A DNA stretch of 22,487 nucleotides from IMG/VR virus record IMGVR_UViG_3300038564_000054, positions 1 through 22,487 of that record, one strand, 5' to 3'. The translations under genes and the position numbers were made by a program. Below are positions 13,873 to 18,881 of this stretch, piece after piece. Origin of the DNA: a virus. The notes under the pieces were generated by a model. That model made no database searches. It was given only the letters and a program-made list of their open reading frames with translations, and was not told the origin of the DNA. Numbering within the stretch: the stretch's first letter is position 1; each line of letters opens with the position of its first letter.

Positions 13873-14174
13873 TATTCATCCTTCACAAATAAGCCGTTTA
13901 CCATTTTTCCTGTACGCTTACTGATAACACTGTAAGCCTGCTCAAGACATTCATTTATTGTTGTACCATTCAAGTATGCCTGAATAATCAAAGTCACTAC
14001 AATGTCACCTATTGCGTCTTTAATATCATGATCGTTGCCATCAACTAAAGCTTGAAGCAACTCTGTCACCTCTTCCTGGGTTTTAATGTGTTGCTTTAGC
14101 GGTGTTGAGTGCTTAATTATGCCTTTTTTCTCCGCCCATACCACAACTGCCATTTGCAATTCTTCCATATTCAT
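13872..14174 (-). CDS. MazG-like nucleotide pyrophosphohydrolase
   Basis: This 100-residue all-alpha protein carries the MazG pattern: an acidic cluster at E34, E35 and E38 (QEEVTELLQAL) and a second at D53 and D57 (KDAIGDIVVTL) that together bind magnesium. The second cluster has Asp-Ala where larger MazG proteins have Glu-Glu, a variant common in phage members. The family hydrolyses (d)NTPs to monophosphates, and in phages it is thought to adjust nucleotide or alarmone pools. Length fits the short, single-domain MazG-like group. Four bases separate it from the DUF3310 gene. Confidence 0.83.
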   Translation of the reverse strand: MNMEELQMAVVVWAEKKGIIKHSTPLKQHIKTQEEVTELLQALVDGNDHDIKDAIGDIVVTLIIQAYLNGTTINECLEQAYSVISKRTGKMVNGLFVKDE

Positions 14175-14177
14175 TAT

Positions 14178-14438
14178 TTATTTTCCTTCTAAATAATCTA
14201 TAACGTGGCTTAAATACCATTGAGCCTTCTTTAAATCTTCCAGGCCGTTCTTATTTTCGTATCGGCTAACGTATTTGATAACATTGCCAATCGTATAATT
14301 TATATTGTTTGCCTCGATATACTCAAGCGGGCTGATTGCCATCTTAGTGTAATGATTTGGCTCTATTGGGTTGTTGTGTTGTTCCATGCGCTCAAATTCT
14401 CTTTCTTCTTCTGGTGTTGCTTGTTTAATATCAGTCAT
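14178..14438 (-). CDS. DUF3310 protein (SaV-like)
   Basis: This 86-residue protein has the DUF3310 signature: PNHYTKMAISPLEYIEAN, then NVIKYVSRYENKNGLEDLKK and QWYLSHVIDYL. Short DUF3310 proteins occur in many phages, often with nucleotide-metabolism genes, and have been annotated as nucleotide-kinase-like, without firm biochemistry. The first 20 residues are acidic and probably flexible. It lies next to a MazG-like gene, a pairing that supports a role in nucleotide pool control. Confidence 0.87.
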   Translation of the reverse strand: MTDIKQATPEEEREFERMEQHNNPIEPNHYTKMAISPLEYIEANNINYTIGNVIKYVSRYENKNGLEDLKKAQWYLSHVIDYLEGK

Positions 14439-14782
14439 TAGTATTTCTCCAATATTTCTCTATGCGAAACGGGTATTCTTTTAACTTCAAACTCAAAGCC
14501 ATGCTTTTCAACTAAATCGGCGATATAAGTATCACAATTTTCATCTTCGGCATTAATGGCGTTTACGTCATCAGTCCATTCTTTAAACCATTTTCTTAAT
14601 TCGCTGATCGTTCCGGCTTCTTTTGCTTGAATCTCAAACATACCAACAATCATGTCGAACTTGCTAGACCAATGGTTATTAAGTCGCATGAGTTCCATTT
14701 CGTGTATTTGGTTTTTTAACGCAATCTGATCTAATAACTTTTGATTTTGCTTTTTTAATCTATCTATTTTTAACATACTCAT
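14438..14782 (-). CDS. Hypothetical coiled-coil protein
   Basis: This 114-residue protein has a long N-terminal coiled-coil region (DRLKKQNQKLLDQIALKNQI) with heptad-like Leu/Ile spacing. An acidic C-terminal domain includes DDVNAINAEDENCDTYIADL. It starts at the ATG at 14780-14782, two bases after a 38-aa gene, with AAGGACGG upstream. It is probably an oligomer. I do not recognise the family, and no enzymatic motif is visible. Confidence 0.65.
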   Translation of the reverse strand: MSMLKIDRLKKQNQKLLDQIALKNQIHEMELMRLNNHWSSKFDMIVGMFEIQAKEAGTISELRKWFKEWTDDVNAINAEDENCDTYIADLVEKHGFEFEVKRIPVSHREILEKY

Positions 14783-14784
14783 AA

Positions 14785-14901
14785 TTAACCGTCCTTCTTA
14801 ATGCTTCTTCTGTTGATCCAATAACAATCATTTGGCAAAGTTTTTAACATCGTATGACTTACAACCAAAGTAATTAGCCAGTCGGCTTTACGATCACCCA
14901 T
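14785..14901 (-). CDS. Very small protein, 38 aa
   Basis: The ATG at 14899-14901 overlaps the stop of the upstream gene (TAATG), AAGG lies about 12 bases upstream, and the frame ends two bases before the next ATG. The product MGDRKADWLITLVVSHTMLK has a short hydrophobic middle (DWLITLVVSHTML) and a basic tail (WINRRSIKKDG). The hydrophobic part is too short for a safe membrane call. The precise fit between two genes is the main argument that it is real. No family is recognised. Confidence 0.55.
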   Translation of the reverse strand: MGDRKADWLITLVVSHTMLKTLPNDCYWINRRSIKKDG

Positions 14902-15122
14902 TATTTATTACCTTCCATGTAATAATCAAACGCTTTTTCTCTTATTTCTAGTTTTGATTTATGGGTAATATCTTCAACCATTAAAAACCCGTCTTTACCA
15001 ATGTCGCCTTGTTCGCAAGCGAAATCAATATCAGTCCAATGTGGGTATTCATCAAAATCTTCATCTTCGTATTTGACCATTAAGAAAATAATGCCGTTCC
15101 AATTATAATCAAACTCTTTCAT
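14901..15122 (-). CDS. Small acidic hypothetical protein after promoter P2
   Basis: This 73-residue protein starts at the ATG at 15120-15122, preceded by ACAGGAGAAGAAACA. It is very acidic and aromatic-rich in its first half (MVKYEDEDFDEYPHWTDIDF). A helix follows (KLEIREKAFDYYMEGNK). Strongly acidic small early phage proteins sometimes mimic DNA and inhibit host nucleases or polymerase; that is a possibility here, not a finding. It is the first gene behind the P2 cassette. No family is recognised. Confidence 0.65.
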   Translation of the reverse strand: MKEFDYNWNGIIFLMVKYEDEDFDEYPHWTDIDFACEQGDIGKDGFLMVEDITHKSKLEIREKAFDYYMEGNK

Positions 15123-15149
15123 TGTTTCTTCTCCTGTTGTTTAGATCCT

Positions 15150-15177
15150 ATTATACACAGTTTTGTATATAGTTAAA
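15150..15177 (-). promoter_or_regulatory. Promoter cassette copy P2
   Basis: The minus strand has TATAAT at 15150-15155 and a weak -35 TTTAAC (15172-15177, 16-base spacer). The box TATACAAAACTGTGTATA overlaps the -10 and is itself an inverted repeat (TATACA, six bases, TGTATA). A leader with AACAGGAGAAG follows. CAAAACTGT, the -10 and the leader are shared with P1 and P3. Confidence 0.75.
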
Positions 15178-15180
15178 TAC

Positions 15181-15348
15181 CTAAATTCTCTTAATTTCAA
15201 CCACTGGTTTATAAGGTTTACCATCAATAAACACAACCCCGTATTTAATCCAGCGCGTGATATGCATCGGTGTGACTTCCATTTGACGGGATAGTTCGGC
15301 TTGCGAACCACATCGAGTAATTGCGTCTTTTATATTTTCTAATTTCAT
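15181..15348 (-). CDS. Cro/YdaS-like small DNA-binding protein, 55 aa
   Basis: The ATG at 15346-15348 overlaps the upstream stop as ATGA, with AAAAGG about 13 bases upstream. The 55-residue product begins MKLENIKDAITRCGSQAEL. Residues 16-33 (QAELSRQMEVTPMHITRW) form a typical helix-turn-helix: a Q-A-E-L-S/A-R first helix and a T-x-x-x-I-T-R-W recognition helix. The tail GKPYKPVVEIKRI would form a beta strand used for dimerisation in Cro. Such proteins are single-domain repressors. The gene ends right before promoter cassette P2, so it is the best visible candidate to bind the repeated CAAAACTGT box (inference). Confidence 0.82.
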   Translation of the reverse strand: MKLENIKDAITRCGSQAELSRQMEVTPMHITRWIKYGVVFIDGKPYKPVVEIKRI

Positions 15349-15557
15349 TTTTCAAACCTTTTTGCATAACAAGTATTTAACTTGATTCTCATGTCGTTTT
15401 TTTCTTCTGTTGGCATTGCTTCCAACTTTATCTTTATATCGTTCAACATCATAGAGCGCACCATTTTATACGCCCTAAACCATCGTTGTTTATCTATCTC
15501 AATTGCTTGTTGTTGCTCCTGAGATAGATCGCACAAATTAGAATGGTGCTGAAACAT
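15345..15557 (-). CDS. Small hypothetical protein
   Basis: This 70-residue, mostly helical protein starts at the ATG at 15555-15557, inside the last 20 bases of the SSB-like gene, without a clear ribosome site, so it probably depends on translational coupling. Its Gln-rich start (LSQEQQQAIEIDKQRW) and the helix KMVRSMMLNDIKIKLEAM are the only notable parts. A later start at MVRSMML (residue 33) is possible. Its stop overlaps the Cro-like ATG. No family is recognised. Confidence 0.55.
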   Translation of the reverse strand: MFQHHSNLCDLSQEQQQAIEIDKQRWFRAYKMVRSMMLNDIKIKLEAMPTEEKNDMRIKLNTCYAKRFEK

Positions 15558-15930
15558 CGCTAAAGCCTACGTTTGCAGGTTGTTGCGGTTGCTGTTGCAT
15601 TGGTTGTTGCATCTGCTGTTGCGGTTGCATCTGCTGTTGTGGCTGATGTATTGGTTGTGATTGCTGGGTTGGTTGTGGTTGTTGGCCTTGCTGATTAGGT
15701 TCAAACATAGAACACATTACAGAGCTTTTTTGTGGTTGACCGCGTTCAACTGCGATTTGATTTTGTAGCATTAAGCACCCTGCTAAATCAACGGTTGGTT
15801 CGATAATCATGAACTGGCCGTTATCGCCTTGCATAACAACACCTAATTTCGTATAGCGTCCTTTTTCGTTTCCGTCTGTTCCAATGTAAGAACCTGTTTT
15901 AATTACTGCATCATATAGTTTTGTCGCCAT
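15538..15930 (-). CDS. SSB-like protein with Gln/Pro-rich linker and aromatic C-terminal tip
   Basis: This 130-residue protein starts at the ATG at 15928-15930 after GGAGAGTTAAAA. Residues 1-76 form a small beta-rich domain (KTGSYIGTDGNEKGRYTKLG) that could be an OB fold. Residues 78-119 are a low-complexity linker of Gln, Pro and Met. The protein ends GFSDVSAPF, close to the acidic-aromatic tip (DDDIPF) through which bacterial SSB recruits partners. Domain order, length and position beside a RecE-like exonuclease all fit a phage single-strand binding protein. The globular part does not show an obvious SSB family signature to me, so the assignment is tentative. Confidence 0.6.
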   Translation of the reverse strand: MATKLYDAVIKTGSYIGTDGNEKGRYTKLGVVMQGDNGQFMIIEPTVDLAGCLMLQNQIAVERGQPQKSSVMCSMFEPNQQGQQPQPTQQSQPIHQPQQQMQPQQQMQQPMQQQPQQPANVGFSDVSAPF

Positions 15931-15942
15931 TTTTTAACTCTC

Positions 15943-16347
15943 CTATTGAGTTGGTTGTTGTAAAATTAAAGGTTGTACTGTAAAAGGTTTACGCTTCCCG
16001 CGTGATGCGGTTAAGCTTATTTGCATAGGTTGTTGCAAGCCTGTTAAGTGGCTTATTCTGATACCCCCTACGGCTTTTCCTGCCCATGTAACCGTTGGGT
16101 CACAATATAAGGTTATCCCCTGGCCTGCCCACATTGAGGAATCAGTACCCCAAGCGGTTGCGAGTACGCGCCCCATTGATTTGCATGGCTTATAAGGTCG
16201 GCTAAAACCTTGAAGCCAAATTGAGATAGGTTGATCGCCTGATTCGCGAACGTCCACCTGCTGAATAATATAAGTCATTGGTGATACTATTAAATCATCG
16301 GCATTAAGTTGGTCGCTTTTGGGTTGCAGAGCGTGTGAAACGTCCAT
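15943..16347 (-). CDS. Conserved phage protein linked to the RecE-like exonuclease
   Basis: This 134-residue protein starts at the ATG at 16345-16347 with AGGAGATTAAATAAA upstream. It begins MDVSHALQPKSDQLNADDL and includes FSRPYKPCKSMGRVLATAW and KAVGGIRISHLTGLQQPM. I recall such proteins in many phages in the recombination/replication area, usually without a name. It is beta-rich and ends with a basic segment (SRGKRKPFTVQPL), consistent with nucleic-acid contact. It lies one base after the exonuclease stop, so co-translation is likely. No RecT, Erf or Sak protein is visible in the window, so this or the SSB-like protein may serve the exonuclease (inference). Confidence 0.65.
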   Translation of the reverse strand: MDVSHALQPKSDQLNADDLIVSPMTYIIQQVDVRESGDQPISIWLQGFSRPYKPCKSMGRVLATAWGTDSSMWAGQGITLYCDPTVTWAGKAVGGIRISHLTGLQQPMQISLTASRGKRKPFTVQPLILQQPTQ

Positions 16348-16348
16348 T

Positions 16349-17215
16349 TTATTTAATCTCCTGTTCTATTTCTTCTTCGTATTGTTCAATAGCCCATGAT
16401 GGCAAGCTAATATCTTCTAAAGCTTGATTAGGCATTGGCCAATAGTCTAGTTCTAACGCTTTTGTATATGATTGTAAATTCTTTTTAAACTCATGCGCAC
16501 CGATTAACACAGACTCCTGCGACAACTGCCAGACCTTATTAAAATATGGCGATGTTGTTTCAACGGCGATAAAAATAAACGTATATAACGGCTTTTTAAA
16601 TACTAGCTTATAAACATAAGCATAGAATGCATTTTGCACATGATAACGATAATCATATATTGACCGAGAAAAATCTCTCTCGTTTGCTGACCTTGTTGTT
16701 TTTAAGTCAATACCAAAGCCATCGGTTGTTAAATAATCAAAACGACATTTCAACAATGCGCTTGTTGTTGGACATTTAGCAAACAAAGATAATTCGCTGT
16801 AACCGTCTTTATTAAGTAACTCAGATGCATCTTTATTAGATAATACTTGCTCTTGCAACGATCGGACAAGATTTGCTTCTTTTGATGTTAATACGTTGTC
16901 TTTACCGTATTCTTTAACCGCTTCTTTATATTCCGCCTTTCGTTTATCTTCAACGTGTTCTAAAAGCATATAATCTTTTTCAAATAAATGCGGTTCTAAA
17001 ATAGCAGAGTGAATAATCGTACCCATGCGCATTGATGGAGTTGATTCGCTAGATTCTTTGAACTTGTAATGAGCTGGTGACTTGTTAATTAAGTCTAAAC
17101 CAGATTTTGAAATCCCTGGCGATGAATGGTAAACATCGTTTGGAATGTCATAAACGCCGTGCAATTGGTTTAAAACTGAATCAATCTCAAATTGTGATTG
17201 TGTTTTTATTTTCAT
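16349..17215 (-). CDS. RecE-like exonuclease (PD-(D/E)XK, DUF3799-type)
   Basis: This 288-residue protein has the layout of the exonuclease VIII C-terminal domain. An N-terminal Tyr-rich segment (VYDIPNDVYHSSPGISKSGL) leads to GTIIHSAILEP with H69. The catalytic core has E141 (YSELSLF), D160 (CRFDYL), D170 and K172 (GIDLKTTRS) and Q194 (YHVQNAFYAY). These are the usual metal-binding and catalytic positions. It would resect double-stranded ends 5' to 3' to start recombination-dependent replication. It is the first gene after promoter cassette P1, with a leader containing ACAGGAGAAG. Length is normal for the stand-alone phage form. Confidence 0.9.
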   Translation of the reverse strand: MKIKTQSQFEIDSVLNQLHGVYDIPNDVYHSSPGISKSGLDLINKSPAHYKFKESSESTPSMRMGTIIHSAILEPHLFEKDYMLLEHVEDKRKAEYKEAVKEYGKDNVLTSKEANLVRSLQEQVLSNKDASELLNKDGYSELSLFAKCPTTSALLKCRFDYLTTDGFGIDLKTTRSANERDFSRSIYDYRYHVQNAFYAYVYKLVFKKPLYTFIFIAVETTSPYFNKVWQLSQESVLIGAHEFKKNLQSYTKALELDYWPMPNQALEDISLPSWAIEQYEEEIEQEIK

Positions 17216-17241
17216 TTTCTTCTCCTGTTTGTTCGGGAATA

Positions 17242-17271
17242 ATTATATAACAGTTTTGTTTATCCTGTAAA
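17242..17271 (-). promoter_or_regulatory. Promoter cassette copy P1
   Basis: The minus strand has TTTACA (17266-17271), an 18-base spacer and TATAAT (17242-17247). The box ACAAAACTGT lies just upstream of the -10, and the leader GAACAAACAGGAGAAG leads into the exonuclease ATG. This copy has the best -35 of the three and is probably the main early promoter. Confidence 0.8.
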
Positions 17272-17314
17272 CACTTTTGAATATAATTTTTTATTGTTTA
17301 CATTGGTAATTTTA

Positions 17315-17563
17315 TTAGTTATCTGGAACTGTGCCGCTAACAGGTAAATGCTGTGGGATATTAATATCTTTTAGATAGTGTTCTGACTTGCCAAGCTCTT
17401 CTGCTCTATACCTTAGCTTGAGCAATGTTTTTTCCAGGCTTGATATGTGAATACCTAAAGCTATGGCGGCTTTTTGCTGTGATAGGTGGTCAATGCAAGC
17501 TTGCACTTTGTTGCGTTTGTTTTATGTGGTGCAAATTTCCAATAAAAAATTGTAATCAATCAT
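17315..17563 (-). pseudogene. Small HTH regulator gene interrupted by an in-frame TAA
   Basis: The ATG at 17561-17563 has an excellent ribosome site (AGGAGTAAAAGAAA), but the frame stops after 13 codons at a TAA (17522-17524). The same frame continues at once and stays open for 69 codons to 17315. It encodes QQKAAIALGIHISSLEKTLL, a helix-turn-helix of a common type, then a charged tail. The only plausible restart is a GTG at 17504-17506 (63 residues) without a clear ribosome site. The simplest reading is a full-length HTH gene of about 82 codons with a nonsense mutation. Alternatives are a 13-residue leader peptide followed by reinitiation, or a sequencing error. It lies between the lysis terminator and promoter P1. 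Confidence 0.6.
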
Positions 17564-17582
17564 TTTCTTTTACTCCTAAACT

Positions 17583-17604
17583 AAAAAACCGCATAAAGCG
17601 GCTT
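17583..17604 (-). terminator. Rho-independent terminator after the lysis genes
   Basis: On the minus strand CCGC/GCGG (extended by one G-U and two A-U pairs) encloses a TTTAT loop and is followed by six T. It starts three bases after the stop of the last lysis-region gene and would separate the late transcript from the early region. Confidence 0.87.
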
Positions 17605-17606
17605 GA

Positions 17607-18056
17607 TTATTTGTCGAATTTATTCAAAAGCTTATTTATCTGGCTTTGACTAAATGAATTTACCTTGTATTTTTCTAACTTGTTTTTTAAAAAATGTAAA
17701 TATTTAAGTTCATCATGGCTTAGTGAATCGTCATTAATATGGTCTTTATACCATCTATCAACATCAGCGCGTACTAGGTTTTTTTGTATTTCATTAAGTT
17801 CATCATTAACGCTTGATTTCAATTCTTTGATATTTTCATCTGTTGCTTCTGTCTTTTTAGATAAAGTAAACCAAACCATGCCGCTAGTCGCAATCGTAAG
17901 CCCAACCAATCCCAACTCGGTTGAGTGCATGATAAATAGGTTGTAATGTTCATTAAAATAATAAATTGAACCCGTGACTACTGCCGAAAAACTACCCCAT
18001 ATAAGAACGATGTCTTTTATGCACCTTGCTATTGATGAAATATTACGCTCTGCCAC
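17607..18056 (-). CDS. Two-TM membrane protein of the lysis region
   Basis: This 149-residue protein starts at a GTG (18054-18056); no ATG or TTG lies between it and the upstream in-frame stop. Two hydrophobic segments are seen at about 15-33 (DIVLIWGSFSAVVTGSIYY) and 48-65 (LGLVGLTIATSGMVWFTL). The cytoplasmic or periplasmic remainder is a charged helical, coiled-coil-like tail with RADVDRWYKDHINDD and HDELKYLHFLKNKLEKY. That arrangement (membrane anchor, then an Arg/Tyr helix and a Leu-rich helix) is common in small phage proteins near lysis genes. It could be a second holin, an antiholin or an inner-membrane spanin-like subunit. No lipobox partner is visible. Confidence 0.65.
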   Translation of the reverse strand: MAERNISSIARCIKDIVLIWGSFSAVVTGSIYYFNEHYNLFIMHSTELGLVGLTIATSGMVWFTLSKKTEATDENIKELKSSVNDELNEIQKNLVRADVDRWYKDHINDDSLSHDELKYLHFLKNKLEKYKVNSFSQSQINKLLNKFDK

Positions 18057-18094
18057 TTGATTTAATCCGTTAAATTATTTTTAATTTGATTACA

Positions 18095-18505
18095 TTATAT
18101 CATTGATAAATAAGCGATTGTCGGGTCTATTCTTATCCCTTCTGGGTTTTTTACCTCAAAATGAATATGCTCTGTTATACCCGGGTAGAATTGCCCTAAA
18201 CACTGGGACGCGCCAATAACATCATCGACTTTTATATCATCGCCAACTTTAACAGAAGGGGAAACATAAAAGAATCTGAATTTATAGTCAGCTTTTGTTA
18301 TTTCAACATAACGGATAAAGTTCTTATTCGGGTCAGCATAAGGAAAACCGATTTTACTAACTACGCCATCAATGGGTGATAAAATGTCCACTCCTGGATT
18401 GCACTCCAGGTCAATACCCATGTGGGTTCGTGAACCTCGTGACGCTCCAAAATGTCCACAACCATGTCCATCGCAACTTCGCATTTTCATATCCGCAAGT
18501 TTCAT
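18095..18505 (-). CDS. M23-family peptidase (endolysin)
   Basis: This 136-residue protein is a minimal M23 (LytM/lysostaphin-type) zinc peptidase. H28 and D32 come from the HMGIDL motif, and H113 and H115 from EHIHFEV. There is no signal peptide and no cell-wall-binding domain. M23 enzymes cut the peptide cross-bridges of peptidoglycan. Position after the holin-like gene supports a lysis role; a virion-borne entry enzyme is the alternative. The cluster SCDGHGCGHFG near the N-terminus is unusual and could bind metal or form disulfides. The spacing to the holin gene is two bases. Confidence 0.87.
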   Translation of the reverse strand: MKLADMKMRSCDGHGCGHFGASRGSRTHMGIDLECNPGVDILSPIDGVVSKIGFPYADPNKNFIRYVEITKADYKFRFFYVSPSVKVGDDIKVDDVIGASQCLGQFYPGITEHIHFEVKNPEGIRIDPTIAYLSMI

Positions 18506-18507
18506 TA

Positions 18508-18873
18508 TTACTTTCCCTTATATGAATTTACACCATTAACGCCAAACGATGCCCCAACTATTCCACCCCAGGCCGTTGTGATAGGTACAAACAATTCTTT
18601 CATCATGCTGGCCGCTGTGCTTGCCCCATTAGAATCGCCAAAATCAAAAGCAACCATAAATATTAACACCGTAGTTGCAAATAAATAAAAGCCATACATT
18701 ACACTTGCAAACCTTGATAAATCTCTGCGCATTAAGCCATTCGGATCAAGCGTTTTAATAAACAAGGCTTTGGCTTCTGCGCTTTCCATTTCTGTTTCAA
18801 TAGCTTCACTCGCAATATTCTCAATCGCTTTAACTGTGCCGCCACTGAATAAACTCGTCAAAAATCCTAGCAT
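18508..18873 (-). CDS. Holin-like membrane protein
   Basis: I start at the ATG at 18871-18873, which follows AGGGG by seven bases and lies just after the tail-tip stop; an in-frame start 18 codons upstream would overlap that gene. The 121-residue product has an N-terminal amphipathic region (MLGFLTSLFSGGTVKAIENI), then LDPNGLMRRDLSRF. Two clear hydrophobic segments follow at about 56-76 (ASVMYGFYLFATTVLIFMVA) and 93-113 (ELFVPITTAWGGIVGASFG). This resembles the 3TM holin family of phages and gene-transfer agents. It would release the peptidase by permeabilising the inner membrane. The neighbouring endolysin gene supports the call. Confidence 0.78.
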   Translation of the reverse strand: MLGFLTSLFSGGTVKAIENIASEAIETEMESAEAKALFIKTLDPNGLMRRDLSRFASVMYGFYLFATTVLIFMVAFDFGDSNGASTAASMMKELFVPITTAWGGIVGASFGVNGVNSYKGK

Positions 18874-18881
18874 AACAACCC

